NCBI GenBank assembly: GCA_030263275.1
Contig: SZOR01000004.1
Span: 1-64,000 of the forward strand
Source of the DNA: DSNY01 sp016861185
GTDB lineage: Bacteria; Pseudomonadota; Gammaproteobacteria; Burkholderiales; Burkholderiaceae_F
DNA: 64,000 nucleotides
Direction: 5' to 3'
Below are positions 10,847-19,243 of this stretch, piece after piece (position 1 is the stretch's first letter; each line of letters begins with the position of its first letter). A program made the translations under genes and the position numbers. The notes below the pieces were generated by a model. The model saw only the letters and a list, made by a program, of their open reading frames with translations. It searched no databases and had not been told where the DNA came from.

Positions 10847-12057
10847 AGGTCGACGGCGAGCTGATCCTCAAGCCGGGCAAGGAGCGCTCGCTCGCGCGCC
10901 GGCATCCTTGGGTCTACGCGACCGCGGTCGCGCGCGTGGTCGGCAAGCCCGCGGCGGGAGCGACGATCGCCGTGCGCGCGGCCGACGGCGCCTGGCTCGC
11001 GTGGGCGGCGTATTCGCCGGAGTCATCGATCCGCGCGCGCTGCTGGAGCTTCGCCGAAGCCGAGGCGATCGATGCCGGTTGGTTCGCCGCGCGTGTGCGC
11101 GCGGCGGTCGCGCGTCGCGCGATGCTCGGCGTGGCCACGAACGCGGTGCGGCTCGTCTTCGGGGAGGCGGATGGGTTGCCGGGTTTCATCGCCGACCGCT
11201 ACGCCGATCAGCTCGTCGTGCAGTTCCAGGCGGCGGGCGTCAACGCGCAGCGCGACGCGTTGCTCGATGCGCTCGGCGCGGCGACCGGTTGCGCGAACGT
11301 CTACGACCGTTCGGACAGCGCGACGCGACAGCGCGAAGGTCTGCCGCCTTCGTCCGGCATCGCTCGCGGCGCCGCGCCGCCGGAACTGGTCGAAGTGCAT
11401 GAGCACGGCGTCCGCTATCTCGTCGACGTGCGGCGTGGCCACAAGACCGGCTTCTACATCGACCAGCGCGACAACCGTCGGCTGGCCGGTGAGCTCGCGG
11501 CGCGGCTGGCGCGCGAGCGGGGCCGCGCGCCCGCGGTGCTCAACTGCTTCTGCTACACGGGTGGGTTTTCAATCGCGGCGGCGCGCGGCGGCGCGGGTTC
11601 AGTGCTGTCGATCGATTCGTCGGCCGACGCGCTCGCGCTGGCGCAACGCAACTGGGCGCTGAACGGGCTCGCTCCGGCAGCCGCCGAATGGCGCGCCGCC
11701 GACGTGTTCGACGCGCTGCGGGCGCTGCGTGACGAGGGCCGCCCCTTCGATCTGATCGTGCTCGATCCGCCGAAGTTCGCGGCGAGCCACCATCACGTCG
11801 AGCGCGCCGCGCGCGCGTACAAGGACATCAACCTGTCGGCCCTGCGGCTGCTCGCTCCCGGTGGCTATCTGCTGACGTTCTCCTGCTCGGGGGCAATCGA
11901 CGTGGACCTCTTCCAGAAGATCGTGGCCGGCGCCGTGATCGACGCACGCGTCGACTGCCAGTTGCTCGCGCGACTCGCCGCCGGCATCGATCACCCGCTG
12001 CTGATGACGCACCCCGAGGGCGAGTACTTGAAGGGGTTGCTGCTGGTGCGTATCTAG
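10843..12057 (+). CDS. rlmI: 23S rRNA m5C1962 methyltransferase (RlmI/PUA-domain SAM methyltransferase)
   Basis: A 404-residue protein with an N-terminal PUA-like RNA-binding part (LKPGKERSLARRHPWVYATAV, residues 8-28) and a C-terminal Rossmann methyltransferase part. The latter holds HKTGFYIDQRDNR, LNCFCYTGGFSIAAARGGAGSVLSIDSS (SAM site) and the DPPKFA motif, then TFSCSG with the family cysteine. This is the RlmI/COG1092 arrangement; RlmI methylates C1962 of 23S rRNA in E. coli. The GTG at 10843 overlaps the xerC TGA. It ends the dapF-rlmI chain. Confidence 0.92.
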   Translation: MKVDGELILKPGKERSLARRHPWVYATAVARVVGKPAAGATIAVRAADGAWLAWAAYSPESSIRARCWSFAEAEAIDAGWFAARVRAAVARRAMLGVATNAVRLVFGEADGLPGFIADRYADQLVVQFQAAGVNAQRDALLDALGAATGCANVYDRSDSATRQREGLPPSSGIARGAAPPELVEVHEHGVRYLVDVRRGHKTGFYIDQRDNRRLAGELAARLARERGRAPAVLNCFCYTGGFSIAAARGGAGSVLSIDSSADALALAQRNWALNGLAPAAAEWRAADVFDALRALRDEGRPFDLIVLDPPKFAASHHHVERAARAYKDINLSALRLLAPGGYLLTFSCSGAIDVDLFQKIVAGAVIDARVDCQLLARLAAGIDHPLLMTHPEGEYLKGLLLVRI

Positions 12058-12155
12058 GGGTTTCCCGGGTCGCTGGATCGGCCGCGGGTTTTGACTACAC
12101 TACGCGCCCTTTTCGGAGCCGGCACCCGCCGTGCCGAGGCGATCTGGAAGACGCC

Positions 12156-13232
12156 ATGAACGAACCGCAAGTCCCCGTCACCGTCCTCACCGGCTTCCTG
12201 GGCGCCGGCAAGACGACGCTGCTGAACCGCATCCTCAAGGAGCGGCACGGGCACAAGATCGCGGTGATCGAGAACGAGTTCGGCCCCGAGGGCATCGACA
12301 ACGAGCTGCTGATCGCCGACACCGACGAGCAGATCGTCGAGATGAACAACGGCTGCATCTGCTGCACGGTGCGCGGCGACCTGGTGCGCATCCTCGCCGA
12401 ACTGAAGGACAAGCGCGAGAACAAGCAGCTCGACTTCGAGCGCGTGATCATCGAGACCACCGGCATGGCCAACCCCGGCCCGGTCACGCAGACCTTCTTC
12501 ATGGAGGACAACATCTCCTCCTATTACCTGCTCGACGGCGTGATCACCGTGGTCGACGCCAAGCACGGCCACGACACGCTCGACGCGCAGCCGGAGGCGC
12601 AGAACCAGGTCGGTTTCGCCGACCGCATCCTGCTGTCGAAGACCGATCTGGTCGACGCCGACGAGCTGGAATCGCTGCGCGAACGCATCGTGCGGATGAA
12701 CCCGCGCGCGCCGATCAAGCCGGTGCACATGGGGCAGGTACCCATTGGCGAGATCCTCGACATCCGCGGCTTCAATCTGAACGCGATCCTCGAGATCGAT
12801 CCCGATTTCCTGGCCGCCGAGCATCCCGACGCGGCGAAGGCGCGTCGCGCGGCCGGGCACGATCACGATCATGAGCACGATCATGACCACGATCATCACG
12901 GCCACGCTCATCGTCACCATCATCACCACGACGATGCGATCAAGGCCTTCGTCTTCCAGTCGAACCGGCCCTTCGATCCCGCGAAGCTGGAGGACTACAT
13001 GGGCGCGCTGACTCAGGTTTACGGGCAGGACATGCTTCGGTATAAAGGCGTGCTTTTCATGGACGGCAGCCCGCGCCGCATGATCTTCCAGGGCGTTCAC
13101 ATGCTGATGGGAGCGGACGTGGGCCGGCCGTGGGGCAGGGACGAAAAGCCGGCCAGCAAGATCGTGTTCATCGGCCGCAATCTTCCGAAGGACGCGATTC
13201 TCAAGGGACTCGAAGCCTGTCTTGCGCGCTAG
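12156..13232 (+). CDS. CobW/COG0523 family metal-chaperone GTPase
   Basis: A 358-residue G3E-family GTPase. Walker A is GFLGAGKTT (13-21), the metal-binding CxCC motif is CICC (67-70), the guanine-specificity motif SKTD is at 161-164, and a dense histidine/aspartate stretch (235-259) separates the GTPase from the CobW C-terminal domain. Such proteins deliver or allocate metals, often zinc, to client enzymes. The His-rich loop plus CxCC favours zinc over cobalt. It directly precedes a one-cysteine DksA, and an ABC/DUF3299 group follows. No Zur-type palindrome was recognised in the 98-base gap before it. The substrate metal is inferred. Confidence 0.93.
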   Translation: MNEPQVPVTVLTGFLGAGKTTLLNRILKERHGHKIAVIENEFGPEGIDNELLIADTDEQIVEMNNGCICCTVRGDLVRILAELKDKRENKQLDFERVIIETTGMANPGPVTQTFFMEDNISSYYLLDGVITVVDAKHGHDTLDAQPEAQNQVGFADRILLSKTDLVDADELESLRERIVRMNPRAPIKPVHMGQVPIGEILDIRGFNLNAILEIDPDFLAAEHPDAAKARRAAGHDHDHEHDHDHDHHGHAHRHHHHHDDAIKAFVFQSNRPFDPAKLEDYMGALTQVYGQDMLRYKGVLFMDGSPRRMIFQGVHMLMGADVGRPWGRDEKPASKIVFIGRNLPKDAILKGLEACLAR

Positions 13233-13280
13233 CGTCGGCGCCTTGCCGGCGGTGTGCAAGCAGCAATTGGGGTAGGAAAG

Positions 13281-14102
13281 ATGGCAGGTAAAGCAAAGGC
13301 GCCGGCGAAGAAGGCCGTCAAGGCGCCGGCCAAGAAGACGGCGAAGCCCGCCGCCAGACACGCGAAGGCGCCGGCGAAGAAGCCGGCCAAGTCCGCACCG
13401 GCGCGCAGGCCGGCGGCCAAACCCGCGAAGGCTGCCGCGAAGCCCGCGGCCAAAGCCGCGCCGGCCAAGGCTGCGGCGGTGAAGGCTGCTCCGACCAAGG
13501 TCGCGAAACCCGCCGCGCCGGCGCGTCCGGCCGCCGCGCTGCCGCCGGCGGTCGTCGCGGCTCCGATCGCCCCGCGCCCGGTTGCGCCGAAGCCTGTGCC
13601 GGTGGCCGATCCGAAGGACGTGGCCGCAGCGCACGAGTATCTGCTGAGCCGCTCCGCGAGCCGCAGCGAAGCGCCGGTGATGGTCAACGGCAAGCGGCTG
13701 CTGACCGAGGGCGAACTGCTCAGGATGTCGGACGCCGACTACATGAACGCGGATCAGCTCGAGTTCTTCAAGTACCGCCTGCAGCAGATGGAGAGGGAAC
13801 TGCTCGCCAACGCGGACGAAACGACCGAGCATCTGCGCGAAACCGTGATCGTTCCCGACCCGGCGGACCGAGCGACGATCGAAGAGGAGCACGCGCTCGA
13901 GCTGCGCACGCGCGACCGCGAGCGCAAGCTGCTGAAGAAGGTGCAGCAGGCGCTCGCCCGCATCGAAAGCGGCGAGTATGGCTACTGCGAGGAAACCGGC
14001 GATCCGATCGGCATCCCGCGCCTGCTCGCGCGTCCGACGGCGACGCTGTCGCTCGAGGCGCAGCAGCGGCGCGAACTGAAGCAGAAGCTGTACGGCGACT
14101 GA
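13281..14102 (+). CDS. dksA: DksA/TraR-family RNA polymerase-binding regulator, one-cysteine type with Lys/Ala-rich tail
   Basis: DksA enters the RNA polymerase secondary channel and acts with ppGpp on rRNA and amino-acid promoters. The 273-residue protein has about 110 residues of Lys/Ala/Pro repeats, then the DksA core: a coiled-coil hairpin with the tip motif DPADRA and a C-terminal finger-like part GYCEETGDPIG...ARPTATLSLEA. Only one of the four zinc cysteines remains (Cys236; Thr239, Ser257 and Ala260 replace the others), so it should fold without zinc. One-cysteine forms are also the normal DksA in many alpha- and betaproteobacteria. The ATG at 13281 follows AGGAAAG; a GTG 27 bases upstream is less likely. 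Confidence 0.93.
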   Translation: MAGKAKAPAKKAVKAPAKKTAKPAARHAKAPAKKPAKSAPARRPAAKPAKAAAKPAAKAAPAKAAAVKAAPTKVAKPAAPARPAAALPPAVVAAPIAPRPVAPKPVPVADPKDVAAAHEYLLSRSASRSEAPVMVNGKRLLTEGELLRMSDADYMNADQLEFFKYRLQQMERELLANADETTEHLRETVIVPDPADRATIEEEHALELRTRDRERKLLKKVQQALARIESGEYGYCEETGDPIGIPRLLARPTATLSLEAQQRRELKQKLYGD

Positions 14103-14173
14103 ACCGCCGCCCGGCGGCCGCGCATTCGCCGCGCGCGGCGCCGCGATCGGAGCGGTTTGCGCATCGCGGTGCC

Positions 14174-14824
14174 ATGCTCTCGATCAGATCGCTTTCGCAT
14201 CGCTACGGCGCGCGCACTGCGCTGCGCGTGGACGACTTCGCGCTCGCGCGCGGCGAACACTGTGCGCTGATCGGCCCGTCGGGCAGCGGCAAGACCACGC
14301 TGCTGCACGTGCTTGCCGGCATCTTGCCGCCCGGGGCGGGCGAAGTGCGGCTCGACGGCGACGATCTGTACCGTCCCGCGCGCGACGACCGCTGGCGCGG
14401 CGCGCGCATCGGCGTCGTTCCGCAGAAGCTGCATCTGCTCGGCGGCCTGTCCGCGCTCGACAACGTGCGCATCGCGCAGTACTTCGCCGGCATCGCCGAC
14501 GGCGACGCGGCGCGCGAACTGCTCGCCGCGCTCGGACTCGGCGACCGCTTCGATGCAAGGCCGGGCGAGCTTTCGCTCGGCCAGCAGCAGCGCGTCGCGA
14601 TCGCGCGCGCGGTCGTCAACCGGCCGCGGCTGCTGCTTGCCGACGAGCCGACCTCCAGCCTCGACGACGCCAACGCCGCGGCGGCGATCGACCTGCTGTT
14701 CGCCGCGGCCGAACGCGCGGGCAGCCTGCTCGTCGTCGCCACCCATGACGCGCGCATCCGCGGCCGCTTTCGCCGCGTCGTCCCGCTCGCGGCGCCGGCG
14801 GAAAACGGGGCGGGTGGGCGATGA
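14174..14824 (+). CDS. ABC transporter ATP-binding protein (LolD/MacB-like)
   Basis: A 216-residue ATPase with Walker A GPSGSGKTT, Q-loop region VVPQKLHLL, signature LSLGQQQR, Walker B LLLADEPTSSLDD and H-loop THDARI. It resembles the LolD/FtsE/MacB group that works with FtsX-type permeases. It overlaps the following permease by four bases (ATGA), so the two form one exporter or mechanotransmission complex. The neighbourhood (small four-Cys protein, DUF3299, and the upstream CobW GTPase) resembles zinc-linked Zrg-type loci of other proteobacteria, but the substrate is not shown by this sequence. Confidence 0.93.
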   Translation: MLSIRSLSHRYGARTALRVDDFALARGEHCALIGPSGSGKTTLLHVLAGILPPGAGEVRLDGDDLYRPARDDRWRGARIGVVPQKLHLLGGLSALDNVRIAQYFAGIADGDAARELLAALGLGDRFDARPGELSLGQQQRVAIARAVVNRPRLLLADEPTSSLDDANAAAAIDLLFAAAERAGSLLVVATHDARIRGRFRRVVPLAAPAENGAGGR

Positions 14825-16020
14825 ATCTGCTCGCCATCGTGTGGGCGCAGGCGATGCGCCGCCCGCTGCAGACCGTGCTGTCGCTCGTGCTGCTCGCGCT
14901 CGGCGTGGCCACGCTGGTGTTCGTGCTGCTCGCGCAGACGCAACTCGCGCGGCAGGTCACGCGCGACGCGCAGGGCATCGACCTGGTGGTCGGGGCCAAG
15001 GGTTCGCCGCTGCAACTGATCCTCGCGGCCGTCTATCACGTCGACGTGCCGACCGGCAACGTGCCGCTCGCCGCGGTCGACAAGCTGCGGGCCAACCGAT
15101 ACGTCGCGCAAGCGATCCCGCTTGCGCTCGGCGACAACCACCGCGGGTTTCGCATCGTCGGCAGCGAACCCGCGCTGATCGAACACTACGGCGGACGGCT
15201 CGTCGCCGGCGCGCTCTGGCGCGACCGAATGCAGGCCGTGCTCGGCGCGACCGTCGCGCGCGAGACGGGGCTCGCGGTCGGCGCACGCTTCTTCGGCACG
15301 CACGGACTGGCGACCGGCGGCGCCGTGCACGAGGACGCCGAGTACCGGGTCGCCGGCGTGCTGGCGCCGACCGGCACCGTGCTCGACCGGCTGATCCTCA
15401 CCGACCTCAAGAGCGTGTGGTTCGTGCACGAAGGCGAAGCGAACGACCCCGAAGAGCGCAAGGTGCTCGAAGCCGAGCGCGAGGTGACTGCGCTGCTCGT
15501 GCGTTACGCCACGCCGCTGGCGGCGGCGCTGCTGCCGCGGCAGGTCAACGCCGAGCCTGCGCTGATGGCGGCGGTGCCGGCCAACGAACTGGCCCGCCTG
15601 TTCGCGGTCGTCGGCGTCGGCGTCGATACGATGCGGGCCTTCGGCGGCATCCTGATGGGCGCGGCGCTGCTCGCCTTGTTCGTCGCACTGATGAATGCGC
15701 TGGAGGAACGGCGCTACGATCTGGCGATCATGCGGTTGCTCGGCGCAAGCCGCGCGCGCGTGGCCGCGCTGCTGCTCGTCGAGGCGTGGCTGCTCGCGGC
15801 GACGGCGCTGGCGGTGGGTTTCGCGCTGGGCCTGCTCGCCGTGCACCTGGTCGGCGCGTGGCTCGCGCAGGCGCGCTCGTTCGGGCTGACGCCGTTCGCG
15901 TGGACGCCCGAGCTGGCGCTCGTGGTCGCGGCTGCGCTGGCGACCGCCACGATCGCGGCGCTGGTGCCGGCGTGGCGCGCGAGCAGGATGGACGTGCACG
16001 CCACGCTCGCGCAGGGGTAA
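14821..16020 (+). CDS. FtsX/MacB-type ABC transporter permease
   Basis: A 399-residue inner-membrane protein. A first transmembrane helix (residues 17-38, TVLSLVLLALGVATLVFVLL) is followed by a large periplasmic MacB-PCD-like domain (about 40-270). Three more helices end the protein (about 280-300, 325-345, 360-385), the last before the conserved VPAWRASRMDVHATLAQG. This is the four-helix FtsX topology, unlike the multi-pass ZnuB type. It probably couples ATP hydrolysis to lipoprotein, metal-carrier or substrate movement in the periplasm. A small secreted protein follows 24 bases later and DUF3299 after that, likely one operon. Confidence 0.93.
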   Translation: MNLLAIVWAQAMRRPLQTVLSLVLLALGVATLVFVLLAQTQLARQVTRDAQGIDLVVGAKGSPLQLILAAVYHVDVPTGNVPLAAVDKLRANRYVAQAIPLALGDNHRGFRIVGSEPALIEHYGGRLVAGALWRDRMQAVLGATVARETGLAVGARFFGTHGLATGGAVHEDAEYRVAGVLAPTGTVLDRLILTDLKSVWFVHEGEANDPEERKVLEAEREVTALLVRYATPLAAALLPRQVNAEPALMAAVPANELARLFAVVGVGVDTMRAFGGILMGAALLALFVALMNALEERRYDLAIMRLLGASRARVAALLLVEAWLLAATALAVGFALGLLAVHLVGAWLAQARSFGLTPFAWTPELALVVAAALATATIAALVPAWRASRMDVHATLAQG

Positions 16021-16044
16021 AGACAACGGAGGATGGAGCCGAAG

Positions 16045-16335
16045 ATGAAGCACAAGCCGAAGATCGGACTCGCCGCGATGTTGGCCTGTGTGTCGCTGCT
16101 GACCGGGACCGCGGGCGCGCAAACGACGCCGGCCAAACCGGCCGCGACGAAGCCCGCCGACGACGCGCACCGCAAGGACGACATCGCCAAGCATCGACAG
16201 ATGGCACGTGCGCACGAAGAGGCAGCCAGGTGCCTGGAGTCCGGCGAAAGGGAGAGCGTGTGCCAGGAGCGGCTGCGCGAAGCGTGCAAGGGCATCGCGG
16301 TCGGCCGCTACTGCGGCATGCGCCACGCGCACTAG
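16045..16335 (+). CDS. Small secreted four-cysteine protein, unknown
   Basis: A 96-residue protein with a basic N-terminus and a signal peptide (IGLAAMLACVSLLTGTAGAQ). An Ala/Pro/Lys linker follows, then a charged helical domain with four cysteines (ARCLESGERESVCQERLREACKG...YCGMRHAH) and a histidine-rich end. The cysteines could form two disulfides or, with the histidines, a metal site. The start at 16045 has a GGAG six bases upstream; an ATG at 16033 would add MEPK. It sits between the FtsX-type permease and DUF3299 and is probably a periplasmic part of the same system. No characterised family is recognised. Confidence 0.8.
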   Translation: MKHKPKIGLAAMLACVSLLTGTAGAQTTPAKPAATKPADDAHRKDDIAKHRQMARAHEEAARCLESGERESVCQERLREACKGIAVGRYCGMRHAH

Positions 16336-16346
16336 AATCCCGCCCG

Positions 16347-16859
16347 ATGAACCGCCTCGTTCGCCTGCTCGCTTCGCTGGCCGTCGCCGGCTGTGCCTCG
16401 CTCGCACTCGCGCAGGGGCCGAATACGGGCGGGCGCAACGCACTCGACCTGCCGATCGATCCGGCTCTGCTCAACGATCTGCCGGAGCTGAAAGGCGTCG
16501 TTTCGTGGCGCGTGCTCGGGCAGGTCAAGTCCGCGCAGGTGGGCAAGCGCATCGTTCCGGAGTTCGCGCCGGCGGTGCGTGCGCTCGACAAGCAGGAGGT
16601 CAAGCTGCAGGGCTTCATGCTGCCGATCGTCACGGGCGAAACGCACGACCACTTCCTGCTGACGATGCGACCGCCGCATTGTCCTTTCTGCCTGTCGCTC
16701 GGCCCCGAATACATCGTCGAGGTGCGCGCGGCCAAGCCGATCAAGCACACCTACGAGCCGATCGTGCTCGCCGGCCGCTTCGCCGTTCTCAACGACGATC
16801 CCTTCGGCCTGTACTACCGGCTGACGGCAGCGCAGCTCACCAGCGCGTCGCGTCCGTAA
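16347..16859 (+). CDS. DUF3299 secreted protein
   Basis: A 170-residue exported protein. The signal peptide (LVRLLASLAVAGCASLALAQ) ends near residue 22, and the domain has VSWRVLGQV, LDKQEVKLQGFMLPI and HFLLTMRPPHCPFC (a CxxC pair next to His) before GRFAVLNDDPFGLYYRLTAA. This matches the DUF3299 family, often encoded with DUF2796/ZrgA and FtsX-like ABC genes in zinc-responsive loci. The PxHCPFC segment could bind metal or form a disulfide. The signal peptide contains an AGC that could be read as a lipobox, but the usual spacing favours cleavage after ALAQ. The function is unproven. Confidence 0.87.
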   Translation: MNRLVRLLASLAVAGCASLALAQGPNTGGRNALDLPIDPALLNDLPELKGVVSWRVLGQVKSAQVGKRIVPEFAPAVRALDKQEVKLQGFMLPIVTGETHDHFLLTMRPPHCPFCLSLGPEYIVEVRAAKPIKHTYEPIVLAGRFAVLNDDPFGLYYRLTAAQLTSASRP

Positions 16860-16945
16860 GAGCGGGCGACCCGCATCACCCGTAGGCGGTAGGCCTTGCG
16901 GCGCGCGCGGCCGCGAGCCGAGTCAGTTTCAATCGGCAAAGTTGA

Positions 16946-16951
16946 TATAGT
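16946..16951 (+). promoter_or_regulatory. Possible -10 box in the 288-base gap before the STAS gene
   Basis: TATAGT stands out in the GC-rich gap between the DUF3299 and STAS genes (16860-17147). The bases 17 upstream (TCAGTT) are a poor -35. Nothing else was recognised in this gap. Confidence 0.25.
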
Positions 16952-17147
16952 GGCCGCTGAGTAAAGGGCGCCGATTCGCGGGGCCGCGGCCGGTCGGGCA
17001 AAGCGCCGAAACGGACCTGCGGGCGGCCGTTCAGCGGGCGATTGCCGCGGGTGCCGTGATTTAGTCTGACCGGGACGATCCGAGCGCGCAGCGGAAGGCC
17101 CGCGCCGGCGCGACCGTCCAGTGCGCGGCACCAAACCGAGAGAACAC

Positions 17148-18632
17148 GTGGTTTTTTCGTTCTTCAAAAAGGATCCGAAGGACGCGAAGGACCGCTCCCG
17201 CAAGGGCGGAAGCGGCGCTCGCCCCGGCACGCCTGCAGGCGGACGCGTGCCCCCTGCGCCGGTCGGCCGGCCGCTGGCCGAACCGGTCAACCGCTCGCTG
17301 AACCGCGCCTCGCTGCCCTCGCAGCGTTTCGCGACGACCGAAAACGCCATTCCCGACAAGGAGCTCGCGCGTTCGCTCGCGATGGAAACCGCGGCGAAGA
17401 TCGACGCGATCGAATCCGAGATGGCGCGCGACTTCCTGCGCCCCTCGCAGCAGAACGTCGGCGCCAACACCGGCGGCGGCGCGGCCGTGGCCACGCAACG
17501 GCTGTCGGCGACGCTGCCGGCGCCGGCGGCGATCGCCAGCCGCGACGACGACGCGTTCGACGCCCACGGCGACGCGCTCGCCGGCAGCATCGACGCGATC
17601 GAGATCCATACCTCGGGCGCGGGTTCGGTGATCGACGAGACCGCGATCCTGTTCGCCAACGGACAGGTCGAAGAAGCAGAGGCGAACCTGCGTGCCGCGA
17701 TCGAAGCCGACGACCTCGGTCACGCGCGGCAGATGGCCTGGCTGATGCTGTTCGAGCTCATCAACCAGCGCGGCGATCGCGCCGCGTTCGAAAAGCTCAC
17801 GATGGACTACGCGCTGCGCTTCGAGAATTCGGCGCCCGCGTGGGTCGACTACGTCGCGGCGGCCGCGCCGCGGCCCGGCGGCGGCGCGCCGGCGACGACC
17901 GCGGGCGCTGCGGTCGTCCGGCTGCCGAACGTCGTCGACGCCAACGTGGTCAAGCCGCTCGAGCAGCTCAAGCAGCTCGCCGCTTCGCATCCGACGCTGA
18001 CGCTGGACGCCTCGGGCGTGCGCAGCATCGATCTGGTTGGCGCCGAACTGCTGCTGCGCGTGGTCAACGCGTTCAAGCGGGCCAGCCACGAGCTGATCGT
18101 GCAGGGCGCGGAGCAGCTGATCAATCCGCTGCGCGCCGCGATCGAGCCGGGTCGGCGCGACGCGTCCGACGCCGGCTGGATGCTGCTGCTCGAGGTGTTC
18201 CGCCTGCTCGGCCGGCAGGACGATTTCGACGAGACCGGCATCCAGTACTGCATCACGTTCGAGGTGTCGCCGCCGTCGTGGGAGCCGGCGCCGCCGAACA
18301 TGAAGACGCGCGCCGCCGCAGCCGCCCCGGTGGCAGCGACCGCGCCCGCGAGCGACGATCCGCTCGCCTGGCGCGGCGTGATCGAAGCCGAAGGCGAACC
18401 GTTCTTCGGCCGGCTGGCCGCGCTGGCGCGCGTGCACAAGGAGCTCGCCGTCGATTGCGGCCAGCTTCGCCGCATGGCGTTTTCCGCTGCGTCTGCACTG
18501 CTGACGCTCGTGATGAAGCTGCAGCAGGGCGGCGCGACCGTCGAATTCCGCAACGTCAACGTGATGGTCGGTGCGCTGTTCCAGCTTCTCGGCATCACCG
18601 CCATCGCCGCCGTCCAGTTGCGCCGCGCGTAG
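17148..18632 (+). CDS. STAS-domain protein upstream of hslVU
   Basis: A 494-residue cytoplasmic protein starting with GTG as M-VFSFFKKDPKDAKDRSRKGG. After a low-complexity basic linker (1-60) comes a helical, TPR-like part (ILFANGQVEEAEANLRAAIEADD) and a STAS-like segment (HPTLTLDASGVRSIDLVGAELLLRVVN). A second STAS-like block is near the end (KELAVDCGQLRRMAFSAASALLTLVMKLQ). STAS domains act in anti-anti-sigma or partner-switch signalling, but the phosphorylatable serine is not obvious here. Genes of this type stand before hslV in several betaproteobacteria. The GTG at 17148 was chosen over one at 17121 because conservation starts with the FSFFKKDP stretch. Confidence 0.75.
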   Translation: MVFSFFKKDPKDAKDRSRKGGSGARPGTPAGGRVPPAPVGRPLAEPVNRSLNRASLPSQRFATTENAIPDKELARSLAMETAAKIDAIESEMARDFLRPSQQNVGANTGGGAAVATQRLSATLPAPAAIASRDDDAFDAHGDALAGSIDAIEIHTSGAGSVIDETAILFANGQVEEAEANLRAAIEADDLGHARQMAWLMLFELINQRGDRAAFEKLTMDYALRFENSAPAWVDYVAAAAPRPGGGAPATTAGAAVVRLPNVVDANVVKPLEQLKQLAASHPTLTLDASGVRSIDLVGAELLLRVVNAFKRASHELIVQGAEQLINPLRAAIEPGRRDASDAGWMLLLEVFRLLGRQDDFDETGIQYCITFEVSPPSWEPAPPNMKTRAAAAAPVAATAPASDDPLAWRGVIEAEGEPFFGRLAALARVHKELAVDCGQLRRMAFSAASALLTLVMKLQQGGATVEFRNVNVMVGALFQLLGITAIAAVQLRRA

Positions 18633-18675
18633 CGCGCGCCCTTGAACCGCGCCCGCGCGGCGCCATGTTCCGCCC

Positions 18676-19212
18676 ATGGAACCCTTCCACGGCACCACGA
18701 TCGTCTCGGCGCGCCGCGGCGCGCGGGTGGCGATGGGCGGCGACGGCCAGGTCACGCTCGGCAACATCGTCGTCAAGCAGAGCGCGCGCAAGGTCCGGCG
18801 CCTGTATCACGACCGCATCCTCGCCGGTTTCGCCGGCGCCACGGCCGACGCGTTCACGCTGTTCGAGCGCTTCGAGGCGAAGCTGGAGAAGCATCAGGGT
18901 CATCTGCTGCGCTCCGCGGTCGAACTCGCGAAGGACTGGCGCACGGACCGCATCCTGCGCCGGCTCGAGGCGATGCTCGCGGTCGCGGACCGCGAAACCT
19001 CGCTGATCATCACGGGCGCGGGCGACGTACTCGAACCCGAGTTCGGACTGATCGCGATCGGCTCGGGCGGTCCCTACGCGCAGGCCGCGGCGCGCGCGCT
19101 GCTCGACAACACGGAGCTGGCGCCGATCGACATCGTCAAGAAGTCGCTCGCGATCGCCGGCGACCTGTGCATCTACACGAACCAGTCGCACACGATCGAG
19201 TCCCTCGACTGA
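18676..19212 (+). CDS. hslV: ATP-dependent protease peptidase subunit HslV
   Basis: HslV is the threonine peptidase ring of the HslVU protease, which degrades misfolded and short-lived proteins. The 178-residue protein begins MEPFHGTTIVSARR. The mature N-terminal catalytic threonine is Thr7 after removal of MEPFHG, a longer propeptide than the single Met of E. coli. Conserved GGDGQVTLGN, IGSGGPYAQAAARAL and the C-terminal Y-T-N-x-x-H segment are present. hslU follows after 78 bases, and together they form a heat-shock operon. Confidence 0.97.
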   Translation: MEPFHGTTIVSARRGARVAMGGDGQVTLGNIVVKQSARKVRRLYHDRILAGFAGATADAFTLFERFEAKLEKHQGHLLRSAVELAKDWRTDRILRRLEAMLAVADRETSLIITGAGDVLEPEFGLIAIGSGGPYAQAAARALLDNTELAPIDIVKKSLAIAGDLCIYTNQSHTIESLD

Positions 19213-19243
19213 ACGCGATCCGTTGAGAACAGCGGCGACCAAA

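Noticed and set aside
12058..12155. Zur box upstream of the CobW GTPase
   Set aside because: No TGTTATA-N-TATAACA-like palindrome is visible in these 98 bases; zinc control is therefore only inferred from gene content.
12858..12935. Dense CATGATCACGA-type DNA repeat in the GTPase gene
   Set aside because: It encodes the His/Asp-rich loop in frame; it is a codon repeat of a metal-binding segment, not a separate element.
13290..13610. Lys/Ala/Pro repeats as a separate histone H1-like gene
   Set aside because: They are in frame with the DksA core and form its N-terminal tail, a known feature of betaproteobacterial DksA.
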